The notes under the pieces were generated by a model. The model was given only the letters and a program-made list of their open reading frames with translations, did not search any database and was not told the origin of the DNA. 8,308 nt of DNA from Paracoccaceae bacterium (lineage in GTDB: Bacteria; Pseudomonadota; Alphaproteobacteria; Rhodobacterales; Rhodobacteraceae). Positions 1-6,249 of the stretch are shown one piece after another. Numbering within the stretch: position 1 is the stretch's first letter; every line of letters begins with the position of its first letter. The stretch lies in NCBI GenBank assembly GCA_020441345.1, contig JAGRMK010000164.1, positions 1-8,308 of the forward strand, written 5' to 3'. A program made the position numbers and the translations under genes.

Positions 1-34
1 CCCCAGGATATTTCAGGACAGATGAGATGGCGCG
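1..34. repeat. GGATATTT intergenic repeat, copy 1 (5' end cut by the window)
   Basis: The window opens with CCCCAGGATATTTCAGGACA and continues with GATGAGATGGCGCG. The block CAGGATATTT (4-13), a following CAG, an A-rich GA-containing stretch and a GCGCG end recur in the same order at 7991-8025 downstream of hisN. From memory, intergenic elements of the form CCCCGG-AGGATATTTT-CAGATGA are frequent in Rhodobacteraceae genomes, often next to GC-rich hairpins at gene ends. I could not check this. Any hairpin upstream of this copy lies outside the window. It sits just before the rnpB promoter and probably marks the 3' end of the preceding gene. Confidence 0.4.
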
Positions 35-43
35 TATGGCGCG

Positions 44-71
44 TTGACGGCGTGGGCGCGCTTCGCTAAGC
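44..71 (+). promoter_or_regulatory. Probable sigma-70 promoter of rnpB
   Basis: A TTGACG -35 box (44-49) is followed after 16 bp by CTAAGC (66-71), a weak -10. A start site about seven bases downstream falls at 78-79, exactly where the 5' strand of the RNase P RNA P1 helix begins. The good -35 and the coincidence with the RNA end support the call. The -10 alone would not. Confidence 0.5.
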
Positions 72-78
72 GAGTCGA

Positions 79-478
79 GCGCGGATGGCCGGACGGCCGC
101 GGGCCGAGAGGTTCGAGGAAAGTCCGGACTCCATGAGACAACGGTGCCGGGTAACGCCCGGCCGGGGCAACCCGAGGGAAAGCGCCACAGAGAACAGACC
201 GCCCGTTGCCTTTCGGGGAAACGGGTCAGGGTGAAACGGTGGGGTAAGAGCCCACCGCGGGACGGGCAACCGGACCGGCAAGGCAAGCCCCACCGGGAGC
301 AATGCCGAATAGGGACCCCGCGCGGGTATGATCGGCCCCTGGCCGATATCGCCGCAGGGACATCTCAGCCCAGGGGTCCGGGTTGGCAGCTTGAGCCCTC
401 CGGCAACGGATGGGTCAGACGAATGGCCGTCGAAGGGGGCAACCCCGGAACAAAATCCGGCTTACAGGCCATCCGCGC
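79..478 (+). ncRNA. rnpB: RNase P RNA, bacterial type A
   Basis: This is the catalytic RNA of RNase P, which with protein RnpA removes 5' leaders from pre-tRNAs. The ends are fixed by a perfect 12-bp P1 helix: GCGCGGATGGCC (79-90) pairs with GGCCATCCGCGC (467-478). The universally conserved core is present: GAGGAAAGTCCGGACTCC (115-132), the ACAGAGAACAGACC segment (187-200), the GGTGAAACGGTGGGGTAAGAG block (around 230-250) and the ACAAAATCCGGCTTACAG block (449-466) that closes P4. The length of about 400 nt fits alphaproteobacterial type A. No local hairpin terminator follows, only a T-rich ATTTTGTTT (479-487). Open reading frames crossing this region are accidental. Confidence 0.96.
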
Positions 479-491
479 ATTTTGTTTCCAT

Positions 492-522
492 TTGTCAGAT
501 TTCGTCGGCACGGTGCCATAAT
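492..522 (+). promoter_or_regulatory. Possible promoter of the sugar-phosphate transferase gene
   Basis: TTGTCA (492-497) and CATAAT (517-522) are separated by 19 bp, longer than the ideal 17. Transcription would start near 529 and leave a leader of about 100 nt before the ATG at 627. If correct, this rules out the TTG at 522 as the start of translation. Confidence 0.35.
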
Positions 523-626
523 TGCGCCCAATCCGGCACCTATCGTCAACGTGTTCAGGCTTCCCCGCCCCGTCGGTGCTGGCCCGGTATTTTACCCTCA
601 TGGGTTTGTTGCAAACTGGTGTGTTC

Positions 627-2153
627 ATGGTCGATGTTTCTGCCCGCAAGCGTCTGTTTTCCCAAGTCAAGCGGCGCAGCCCCTATGCGGTGGCGCCACA
701 GCGATTGTTGGGGGGGCAGGCCCTGTCCCTGGCTCAGCGGTTGAGTGAGCCGACCATTCGTCCTTCGGTGTTTTCGGTTTCGCTGTTCGTACTGGACATC
801 TTGGTCGTCGCCTTGACCGGCTGGATCTCGTTCGGGTTGGTCGAGATCTGGGCGCCCGGCGGCGTGCCTTTCGCGTGGGTGATCTGGCTGGGCGGCTTGA
901 TCATGGCGACCGTCGCACGGCTGGTTGGCGGCTATCGGTTTCGCCGCATGCGGCGCGCGGTCGCCAGCGCGGCGCTGGGCGTTCTGGCGCTGGGCATCGC
1001 CTTTGGCGCGCTTTGGGGCATTCTGACCCTGGCCGGGCTGGGGGCTGGGTCGATCAGGGCCTGGATCGGGCTTTGGGCGGCTTGGGCGGCGGGGCCCGTC
1101 GTGTTGATCAGGCTGGCCATCTGGGCGCGGATTCGCACGCTGATGCGGCTTGGACGGCTTGAGCACCGGTTCGTTCTGGTCGGTGGGGGCGAAACGCTGG
1201 CGCAGATGATCCGCGAGATCAACAAGGAGCGCGGTCAAGGGCGCCGCCTGTGCGGGTTTTTCGATTCGCGCGACGACGTGCGGTCGCCGGCGATGATCGA
1301 AGGGTTTCACAAGATGGGCGATGTCGCCGACCTGGTCGAGTTCACTCGGCTTGCACATGTCGACACCGTGGTGGTCGCGATTCCCAAGGCCTCGGCGCCA
1401 CGTATCCAGCAGCTTTTGTCGCGCCTGTTCGTGCTGCCGGTGGATATCCGGGTGATGGAGGGCGCCGAAGTGCCCGCCTTCTCGCGCAAGCGCCGGTCCA
1501 GGATCGGGCCGTTTACGCTGGTCGAAATCTACAAGCGTCCGCTGGGCGGGTTGCGGGCCGTTGAAAAGCGTCTGTTCGATATCGTCTTTGCCAGCCTGGC
1601 GATCGTCGCGCTGGCGCCCTTGATGTTGGTCATCGCCGTTCTGATCCGGCTGGAATCGCCCGGTCCCGTTCTGTTCCGGCAAAAGCGCCACGGGTTCAAC
1701 AACAAGCCGATCCAGGTGCTGAAGTTCCGCTCCATGTACAGCGACCAGTGCGATCCGACCGCGGTAAGGGCGGTTCGGCGCGGCGACAACCGTGTGACCC
1801 GGATCGGACGGTTCATTCGGCGGGCCTCGATCGATGAGCTGCCGCAGTTCTTCAATGTCTTGCAGGGGACGTTGTCGTTGGTCGGGCCACGCCCGCATGC
1901 GACGGCGGCCCGGACCGGCGACATCGTTTATGATCAGGTGACCGAGGCGTATTCGGCGCGTCACAAGGTCAAGCCGGGGATCACCGGCTGGGCGCAGATC
2001 AACGGCTGGCGCGGCGAGATGAATTCGTCGGAAAAAATCCGCGCGCGGGTCGAGCACGATCTGTATTACATCGAGAACTGGTCGCTTTGGCTGGACTTCA
2101 AGATCATGATCCTGACGCCCTGGAGCCTGGTTACGACGAAAAACGCCTACTAG
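627..2153 (+). CDS. Polyprenyl-phosphate hexose-1-phosphate transferase (WcaJ/ExoY-type initiating glycosyltransferase)
   Basis: This inner-membrane enzyme moves a hexose-1-phosphate (commonly glucose or galactose) from a UDP-sugar to undecaprenyl phosphate, the first step in building an exopolysaccharide or capsule repeat unit. Numbered from the first in-frame start (TTG at 522), residues 80-200 hold four or five hydrophobic segments. Residues 215-320 form a nucleotide-binding-like fold starting LVGGGE. Residues 346-543 are the bacterial sugar transferase domain (PF02397), with a membrane anchor at 350-375, KFRSM (401-405), the catalytic Asp-Glu pair D438-E439 in SIDELPQFFNV, and VGPRP (454-458). 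This architecture matches the long WcaJ class. The start is uncertain: ATG 627 gives 508 residues and ATG 600 gives 517, and neither has a clear ribosome binding site. No other polysaccharide gene is nearby, so substrate and product are unknown. Confidence 0.9.
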   Translation: MVDVSARKRLFSQVKRRSPYAVAPQRLLGGQALSLAQRLSEPTIRPSVFSVSLFVLDILVVALTGWISFGLVEIWAPGGVPFAWVIWLGGLIMATVARLVGGYRFRRMRRAVASAALGVLALGIAFGALWGILTLAGLGAGSIRAWIGLWAAWAAGPVVLIRLAIWARIRTLMRLGRLEHRFVLVGGGETLAQMIREINKERGQGRRLCGFFDSRDDVRSPAMIEGFHKMGDVADLVEFTRLAHVDTVVVAIPKASAPRIQQLLSRLFVLPVDIRVMEGAEVPAFSRKRRSRIGPFTLVEIYKRPLGGLRAVEKRLFDIVFASLAIVALAPLMLVIAVLIRLESPGPVLFRQKRHGFNNKPIQVLKFRSMYSDQCDPTAVRAVRRGDNRVTRIGRFIRRASIDELPQFFNVLQGTLSLVGPRPHATAARTGDIVYDQVTEAYSARHKVKPGITGWAQINGWRGEMNSSEKIRARVEHDLYYIENWSLWLDFKIMILTPWSLVTTKNAY

Positions 2154-2167
2154 GTGTCGCGGGGCAG

Positions 2168-2195
2168 TTGACTCTGGCCTGATGATGCGTAAAAG
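2168..2195 (+). promoter_or_regulatory. Probable promoter of rpmG
   Basis: TTGACT (2168-2173) is a near-perfect -35 box, followed after 16 bp by TAAAAG (2190-2195). Transcription would begin near 2202, about 50 nt before the rpmG ATG. It lies just past the stop codon of the sugar transferase gene, which has no terminator of its own, so some read-through into rpmG is also possible. Confidence 0.45.
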
Positions 2196-2251
2196 GCGGT
2201 CAACAACGGAATTTACCGGTGGCCGCTTGCCGCCGTGCGCAGGAGATACCC

Positions 2252-2419
2252 ATGGCGAAACCGACGACGATCAAGATCCGTCTGAACTCGACGGCTGGCA
2301 CTGGCCATTTCTACGTGACCAAGAAGAACGCGCGCACGATGACCGAAAAGATGGTCATCCGCAAATTCGACCCGGTCGTGCGCCAGCATGTCGAATACAA
2401 GGAAGGCAAGATCAAGTAA
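2252..2419 (+). CDS. rpmG: Large-subunit ribosomal protein bL33
   Basis: The 55-residue product begins MAKPTTIKIRLNSTAGTG, followed by FYVTKKNARTMTEKMVIRKF and ending in KEGKIK, the typical bL33 sequence near the E site of the 50S subunit. It contains no cysteine, so it is the zinc-independent form usual in alphaproteobacteria. The start is the ATG at 2252, preceded by AGGAG (2241-2245) with 6 nt spacing. An upstream in-frame extension to 2219 has no such signal and would add residues foreign to the family. The gene is a single-gene unit, with its own likely promoter at 2168-2195 and a strong terminator at 2446-2474. Confidence 0.97.
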   Translation: MAKPTTIKIRLNSTAGTGHFYVTKKNARTMTEKMVIRKFDPVVRQHVEYKEGKIK

Positions 2420-2445
2420 GATCTGTCAGATCCTGTTCTTACGCG

Positions 2446-2474
2446 AAGCCGTGCAGAGATCTGCGCGGCTTTTT
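2446..2474 (+). terminator. Rho-independent terminator of rpmG
   Basis: AGCCGTGCAG (2447-2456) pairs with CTGCGCGGCT (2461-2470) as a 10-bp stem with one G-T wobble and a tight AGAT loop. It runs directly into five T residues (2470-2474). A short palindrome GATCTG-T-CAGATC (2420-2432) lies immediately after the rpmG stop and may add a second hairpin. Confidence 0.9.
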
Positions 2475-2511
2475 GCGTTCGCGGGGGGTGAAACCGGAGG
2501 TCGGATTGCTT

Positions 2512-2530
2512 ATGTTAATATCGTTAACAT
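2512..2530. promoter_or_regulatory. 19-bp palindrome, candidate operator for the DUF4342 gene
   Basis: ATGTTAATATCGTTAACAT has perfect 7-bp arms (2512-2518 and 2524-2530) around a 5-bp centre. It is an AT-rich island in GC-rich surroundings, and it ends 31 bp before the DUF4342 ATG. A -10-like TAATAT (2516-2521) lies inside it, so a bound protein would block or reposition RNA polymerase. The TTAA halves recall the CtrA half-site, but the spacing of 5 rather than 7 bp argues against a standard CtrA box. The protein that binds is unknown. Confidence 0.4.
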
Positions 2531-2561
2531 GGGTCAAGCTGCAACGGAAAGGAGCCCTGAC

Positions 2562-2900
2562 ATGACGGATGACAGCAAGCAGGACGCCCAGCGCAAGAGT
2601 TGGGTCGAAGAGATCGAAGTCGCCGGCGAAAAGCTGGTCGCCTTTGTGCGCGAACTGGCCAATGATGCCCGTGTGCGCCGGATTCGCGTGAAGGCGCGCG
2701 ATGGCGATGTGACGGTGGATATTCCCCTGACGGTGGGGGCCATCGCCGGGGGGGCGGTGGTGATCGCGGCGCCGGTTCTGGCGGTTCTTGGCGCGCTGGC
2801 AGCCTTCGTGGCCAAGCTGGATGTCGAGATTGTCCGCGAGGCGGAGGTCAAGAAGGATGCTGCGCCAAAGGCTCCGGGTCAGCCCCGCGAAGACGCCTGA
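2562..2900 (+). CDS. Small DUF4342-family membrane protein
   Basis: The 112-residue product fits the DUF4342 family (PF14242): an acidic N-terminus, then EEIEVAGEKLVAFVRELA (16-33), VRRIRVKARDGDVTVDIPLTVG (38-59), and a hydrophobic stretch at about 57-84 likely to insert in the membrane. The C-terminal tail (90-112) is charged and proline-rich. The family has no established function, and its members are often encoded as single small genes. The start is the ATG at 2562, preceded by GGAAAGGAG (2546-2554) with 7 nt spacing. The reading frame is open back to 2388, but the upstream part covers the rpmG terminator and is not coding. The gene sits alone between two terminators and behind a 19-bp palindrome, which suggests its own regulation. 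Confidence 0.85.
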   Translation: MTDDSKQDAQRKSWVEEIEVAGEKLVAFVRELANDARVRRIRVKARDGDVTVDIPLTVGAIAGGAVVIAAPVLAVLGALAAFVAKLDVEIVREAEVKKDAAPKAPGQPREDA

Positions 2901-2936
2901 CGGGGCGATTTCGGCCTCTCGGCGCGGGGCAAGAAG

Positions 2937-2975
2937 AAAAGGGCCGGTGCGTGCGCACCGGCCCTTTCGCTTTTT
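2937..2975. terminator. Bidirectional terminator between convergent genes
   Basis: GGGCCGGTGC (2941-2950) and GCACCGGCCC (2955-2964) form a perfect 10-bp stem with a GTGC loop. Flanking AAA (2938-2940) and TTT (2965-2967) extend it. On the plus strand a T run follows at 2971-2975. On the minus strand the stem is followed by TTTTCTTCTT (complement of 2931-2940). It therefore serves both the DUF4342 gene and the Bax-inhibitor gene. Confidence 0.85.
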
Positions 2976-2987
2976 CTCTGGCTCAGG

Positions 2988-3791
2988 TTACTCCTGATTG
3001 CCCATGAACATCAGCAGGAACTGGAACATGTTCAGGAAGCTGATGTAGAGGCTCAGTGCGCCGTCATAGGCGGCCTTGTCCAGCCATTCCTGGTCGCCAT
3101 GCGTGGCATGGGCGATATAGGTGTTCTTGATGTCCTGCGTGTAGAACGCGGTCAGACCGGCAAAGACCAGCACGCCGATCGCCGAGATGGCGAACATCAT
3201 GGCCGGCGATTGCAGGAAGATGTTGATGATCATCGCCACGATCAGGCCGATCACACCCATCATCAGAAAGGTGCCCATGCCCGACAGGTTGCGCTTGGTC
3301 GAATAGCCAAACAGGCTGAGCCCGGCAAAGGAAATGGCGGTGACGAGGAAGGTCTGCACGATCGAATAATCGGTGTAGATCAGGAAGATCGAGCTCATCG
3401 AAATGCCGATCGCGGCGGCAAAGGCAAAGAAGCCGATCTGCACGACGGCGGCCGACCCGCGGCGCATCAGCGCGCCCCAGCCCAGGAAGACGAAGGCCAG
3501 CGGCGCGAGCATCACCACCCAGCGCAGCGGTGAGGTATAGAGCAAGGCACCGAACCCGCTCAGGAATTCACCCTGACGGATCATCATGGCCTGACCGTCG
3601 GCATTGGTTGCCGCCGATGAGATGTCGCCGGTGACGGCAAGACCCGCGATGGCCCATGCGGCCAGGGCGGTGATCAGCATTCCTACGGACATCGTGCCGT
3701 AGACCTTGTTCATGTGTGCGCGCAGGCCCGCGTCGATCCGAGCGCCAAGCGCCTGAGAGGCCGTCGAACGCATCGACTGAGAGTTGGCCAT
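2988..3791 (-). CDS. Bax inhibitor-1/YccA (TMBIM) family membrane protein
   Basis: The 267-residue product has seven hydrophobic segments (about 33-53, 80-105, 115-138, 142-162, 170-192, 197-216 and 245-263), the layout of the TMBIM family. Bacterial members include YetJ, a pH-sensitive calcium leak channel, and YccA, which interacts with the FtsH protease. The C-terminal signature is clear: TQDIKNTY (218-225), then YDGALSLYISFLNMFQFLL (242-260). D220 and D243 match, by position, the aspartate pair that controls YetJ. The start ATG (3789-3791) has GGAGGG on the minus strand (complement of 3796-3801) five bases upstream. A promoter lies at 3849-3877. The DUF1127 gene lies 113 bp upstream on the same strand. 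The actual role in this organism cannot be read from sequence. Confidence 0.95.
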   Translation of the reverse strand: MANSQSMRSTASQALGARIDAGLRAHMNKVYGTMSVGMLITALAAWAIAGLAVTGDISSAATNADGQAMMIRQGEFLSGFGALLYTSPLRWVVMLAPLAFVFLGWGALMRRGSAAVVQIGFFAFAAAIGISMSSIFLIYTDYSIVQTFLVTAISFAGLSLFGYSTKRNLSGMGTFLMMGVIGLIVAMIINIFLQSPAMMFAISAIGVLVFAGLTAFYTQDIKNTYIAHATHGDQEWLDKAAYDGALSLYISFLNMFQFLLMFMGNQE

Positions 3792-3848
3792 TTATCCCTC
3801 CGTTGGAATTCAAGGTTCCGCCTCACTCGTGCAAGACGGTTCCCTGCA

Positions 3849-3877
3849 ATATCGGTGCCTGCAGGATATATTTCAAG
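3849..3877 (-). promoter_or_regulatory. Sigma-70 promoter of the Bax-inhibitor gene
   Basis: On the minus strand TTGAAA (complement of 3872-3877) and GATATT (complement of 3849-3854) are separated by exactly 17 bp. Transcription would start near 3842, giving a leader of about 50 nt that ends in a good GGAGGG ribosome binding site. The gene therefore need not depend on read-through from the DUF1127 gene. Confidence 0.6.
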
Positions 3878-3904
3878 GATTGTCGGTCGGATTTCGGCGG
3901 GCTG

Positions 3905-4135
3905 TCAGCCGCGCCAGGCGCGGGGGGCGTCCCAGAAGGGGCGGCTGGCCTCCGAGCGCGCCTGTTGTGCGGTCAGCCCAAGGTCGACCAGCCGCTCCGT
4001 GTCCAGACTGGCGAGCTGCTGTCGCTGGCGCGCGAGCCGGATCATGCGGCCCAGCCGTGCCAGAATCGTCACGTCTTGCCGCGCGGGCTGTGAAACGAAA
4101 GGGGTTTGTGCGGTGGCGGCAAGGGTCCGGGCCAT
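3905..4135 (-). CDS. Small DUF1127-family (YjiS-like) protein
   Basis: The 76-residue basic product carries the DUF1127 pattern: RLGRMIRLARQRQQLASLD (27-45), then RLVDLGLTAQQARSEASRPFW (48-68), i.e. an arginine-rich helix followed by Leu-x-Asp-Leu-Gly-Leu-Thr and a terminal Arg-Pro-Phe-Trp. Small DUF1127 proteins in Rhodobacter sphaeroides (CcaF1) and Agrobacterium bind RNA and affect RNA turnover and metabolism. A similar role here is inference. The start ATG (4133-4135) has AGGA (complement of 4143-4146) 7 nt upstream. The gene is divergent from a LysR regulator, with a 131-bp shared region containing inverted repeats, so it is the probable target of that regulator. The C-rich CCUCCUCCC loops of the CcsR sRNAs that follow ccaF1 are not present downstream. 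Confidence 0.85.
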   Translation of the reverse strand: MARTLAATAQTPFVSQPARQDVTILARLGRMIRLARQRQQLASLDTERLVDLGLTAQQARSEASRPFWDAPRAWRG

Positions 4136-4165
4136 GGTGTTTTCCTGATCTGACGGGTTGGGTGT

Positions 4166-4189
4166 TGATGCGTCGCACGGGGCGCATCA
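4166..4189. promoter_or_regulatory. Inverted repeat, candidate LysR operator (upstream site)
   Basis: TGATGCG (4166-4172) and CGCATCA (4183-4189) are perfect 7-bp arms around a 10-bp spacer. The site lies between the divergent DUF1127 and LysR genes, 31 bp from the DUF1127 start and just upstream of the likely LysR -35 box. Overlapping it on the right is TCACGGATATTGA (4187-4199), which fits the T-N11-A LysR box. The same TGATG/CATCA half-site recurs at 4241-4255. Confidence 0.4.
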
Positions 4190-4195
4190 CGGATA

Positions 4196-4225
4196 TTGAT
4201 CGAATAGCCGGTTTCTGTGTATAAG
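4196..4225 (+). promoter_or_regulatory. Probable sigma-70 promoter of the LysR gene
   Basis: TTGATC (4196-4201) and TATAAG (4220-4225) are separated by 18 bp. Transcription would start near 4232, about 35 nt before the GTG start. The inverted repeat 4241-4255 then lies at about +10 to +24, a position suited to autorepression. Confidence 0.55.
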
Positions 4226-4240
4226 GAAAACGAATGTTCG

Positions 4241-4255
4241 TGATGTAATGCATCA
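4241..4255. promoter_or_regulatory. Inverted repeat, candidate LysR autoregulatory operator
   Basis: TGATG (4241-4245) and CATCA (4251-4255) surround the 5-bp centre TAATG. The half-site is the one used in the 4166-4189 repeat, though the spacing is shorter. It overlaps the start of the LysR ribosome binding region (AAGAGG, 4255-4260), so binding could block transcription or RNA polymerase clearance. Confidence 0.35.
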
Positions 4256-4266
4256 AGAGGTGTGAT

Positions 4267-5154
4267 GTGAGGCGTAATCTGGATCTGGCGGCCCTGCGGG
4301 CGCTGACGGCGATTGCCGATTTTGGCGGCGTGACGCGCGCGGCGCATGTGCTGAACCTCACGCAATCGGCGGTGTCGATGCAGATCAAGCGGCTGGAAGA
4401 GTCGCTGGATGCGGTCCTGCTGGATCGCACCGGGCGCGGTGTGCAGCTTTCGGCGACAGGCGAGCAGTTGCTGACGTATGCCCGGCGCATCCTGGCGATG
4501 AATGACGAAGCCGTGTCCCGTCTGACCGACAGCGCCTATGAGGGCGAAATCGTCATCATCGTGCCGCATGACATCGTCTATCCGCATATCCCGCAGGTGC
4601 TGCGCCATTTCAGTGCCGCGTTTCCGCGGATGCAGGTGCAATTGCAGGCGCTGCATACCAAGATCGCCAAGGAGCGGTTTCGCGAGGGTGCCTGCGATCT
4701 GATCCTGACCACCGAAAGCCATTGTGACGCGGGTGGCGAAACGCTGACGCGGCTGCCGCTGGTGTGGATCGGCGCGCCAGGCGGGCAGGCGTGGCGGCAG
4801 CGCCCGTTGCGCCTTGCGCTGGGGCGCTATTGCGCATTTCGGCCGGGGATCGTGGCGGCGCTGGACCGGGCGAACATCCCCTGGGAGGCCGCAGTCGAAT
4901 CGGAATCCGACCGGACACTGGAGGCGACGGTCAGTTGCGACATGGCGGTGCATGCCTTGCTGGCAGGCACCGAGCCCCCGCATGCCGAACGAATCAACCA
5001 TGGCGGCGCGTTGCCCGAACTGACCAGCCATCTGGTCAATCTCTATGTCAGCCCGTCCAGCACCACGCCCGGCGTCGCGGCGCTGGCCGATCTGTTGCGC
5101 CGCGCATGGGATGGGCGCGACGCCGATATGCGGGGCGCGCTGGCCGCTGAATGA
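4267..5154 (+). CDS. LysR-family transcriptional regulator
   Basis: The 295-residue product starts with a canonical LysR winged helix-turn-helix (residues 5-64): LDLAALRALTAIADFGGVTRAAHVLNLTQSAVSMQIKRLEE followed by LLDRTGRGVQLSATGEQLL. A linker helix (65-88) and a periplasmic-binding-like effector domain (about 92-285) follow. In this domain CDLILTTES (138-146) is the usual end of the first subdomain. The start is a GTG at 4267 with AAGAGG (4255-4260) at 6 nt spacing. The overlapping ATG at 4265 is in another frame and stops at once. It is divergent from the DUF1127 gene, the most likely regulated partner together with itself. It converges with the quinone oxidoreductase gene, 43 bp away, with no hairpin terminator between them. 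The effector is unknown. Confidence 0.93.
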   Translation: MRRNLDLAALRALTAIADFGGVTRAAHVLNLTQSAVSMQIKRLEESLDAVLLDRTGRGVQLSATGEQLLTYARRILAMNDEAVSRLTDSAYEGEIVIIVPHDIVYPHIPQVLRHFSAAFPRMQVQLQALHTKIAKERFREGACDLILTTESHCDAGGETLTRLPLVWIGAPGGQAWRQRPLRLALGRYCAFRPGIVAALDRANIPWEAAVESESDRTLEATVSCDMAVHALLAGTEPPHAERINHGGALPELTSHLVNLYVSPSSTTPGVAALADLLRRAWDGRDADMRGALAAE

Positions 5155-5197
5155 CCGATGGGCGACGCTCCCGCCGTGTCCGTCGGTGCCGGGTCCG

Positions 5198-6163
5198 TCA
5201 ATCCGGCATGGTGATCACGACCTTGCCAGTCGATTTGCGGCTGCGCATCAGCTCCATGCCCTCGGCCGTTTGTTCCAGCGGCAGGGCGTTGCTGACATGC
5301 GGATGCAGTTTTCCGGCGGCGTAGAGCCCCATCAGATCGCCAAGCGATTTGGTGATGACCTGCGGCTTGAATGCAGCATAGCCCCCCCAATACAGGCCGA
5401 TGACCTCGATATTCTTGACCAGCAGGATGTTGGCCGGAAAGTGCGGAACCTGACCGCCGGCGAAGCCGATGACGATGAACCGCCCCTCGGGGCGCAGGGC
5501 GCGCAGCGCCAGCGAGGCGACGGGCTCACCAACTGCGTCATAGACCACATCGACGCCGCCAAGCGCCTTGAACTGCTCTTTCAGGTCGGCGCTGTCGCTG
5601 TCGATCAGAACCGAGGCCCCGGCGTTCCGGGCAACCGCCAGTTTGTCGGCGCCGCGCGCCACGGCCACCACACGGGCACCCAGTTGCGCGCCGATCTCGA
5701 CCGCGGTCAGGCCCACACCACCCGCCGCCCCCAGCACCAGCAGCGTCTCGCCTTTGGTCAGGCGCGCGCGATGGGTCAACGCGACATGCGACGTGCCATA
5801 GGCGACCATGAACCCGGCGGCCTGTTCGAACGGCATCGACGGCGGGATCGGCAGGCAGCGGTCGGCCGGAAAGCACCCGTATTCCGCGAGCCCACCCTGA
5901 CCGGCAAAGGCGGCGACAGGCTGGCCGATCGCGAATCCGGTAACGCCCGCGCCCAGCGCATCGATTGTGCCGGCCACCTCCATGCCCATCACGAAGGGTA
6001 GCGCGGGGCGTTCCTGATATTGCCCCCGCGCCATCAGCAGATCGGCGAAGTTCAGCCCGCAGGCGCGAATCTTCAGCCGGATTTCGCCGTCGGCGGGTTC
6101 AGGCATCGGCAGGTCGGTGATCGCGGGCGGAGTATCGGTCGACGAAAGGACATAGGCGCGCAT
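5198..6163 (-). CDS. NADPH:quinone oxidoreductase-like MDR-family enzyme
   Basis: The 321-residue product belongs to the medium-chain dehydrogenase/reductase superfamily, quinone oxidoreductase branch, cytosolic and NADPH-dependent. The N-terminal GroES-like domain (1-120) has CGLNFADLLMARGQY (35-49) and the FVMGMEVAGTIDALG stretch (57-71). The Rossmann domain has the glycine motif GAAGGVG (145-151). The zinc-ligand cysteines of alcohol dehydrogenases are absent, as expected for this branch. The C-terminus ends in STGKVVITMPD. The start is the ATG at 6161-6163, with GGAG on the minus strand (complement of 6170-6173) at 6 nt spacing. A longer frame to 6304 adds 47 residues unlike the family. 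Substrate is unclear; acrylyl-CoA and enoyl-CoA reductases share this fold. Two TTGCA composite sites 90-145 bp upstream may control it. Confidence 0.93.
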   Translation of the reverse strand: MRAYVLSSTDTPPAITDLPMPEPADGEIRLKIRACGLNFADLLMARGQYQERPALPFVMGMEVAGTIDALGAGVTGFAIGQPVAAFAGQGGLAEYGCFPADRCLPIPPSMPFEQAAGFMVAYGTSHVALTHRARLTKGETLLVLGAAGGVGLTAVEIGAQLGARVVAVARGADKLAVARNAGASVLIDSDSADLKEQFKALGGVDVVYDAVGEPVASLALRALRPEGRFIVIGFAGGQVPHFPANILLVKNIEVIGLYWGGYAAFKPQVITKSLGDLMGLYAAGKLHPHVSNALPLEQTAEGMELMRSRKSTGKVVITMPD

Positions 6164-6249
6164 CGGGGGCTCCAGGTTGCTAGGGTCGAGCGGCAGGATG
6201 TCGCGCGCGGGCTGCAAGGTAAAGACTGACGCGGCGGAGCGCGCGGTTG

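Noticed and set aside
144..744. Plus-strand open frames across the RNase P RNA and its downstream region
   Set aside because: They cover conserved rnpB core elements. Their translations are low-complexity and resemble no protein.
555..2057. 500-codon open frame on the minus strand opposite the sugar transferase gene
   Set aside because: The plus-strand product has unmistakable family motifs throughout. The minus frame is an Arg/Pro/Gln/Asp-rich shadow produced by GC-rich third positions, with no recognisable domain.
2512..2530. CtrA binding site
   Set aside because: The TTAA halves are 5 bp apart rather than 7, and the full TTAACC half-site is absent. It is kept as a palindrome of unknown specificity.
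3862..3880. GCAGGATATATTTCAAGGA as a third copy of the GGATATTT repeat
   Set aside because: Read on the minus strand it supplies the TTGAAA -35 box of a well-spaced promoter. It lacks the CCCCGG arm and the GC hairpins, so the likeness is probably chance.
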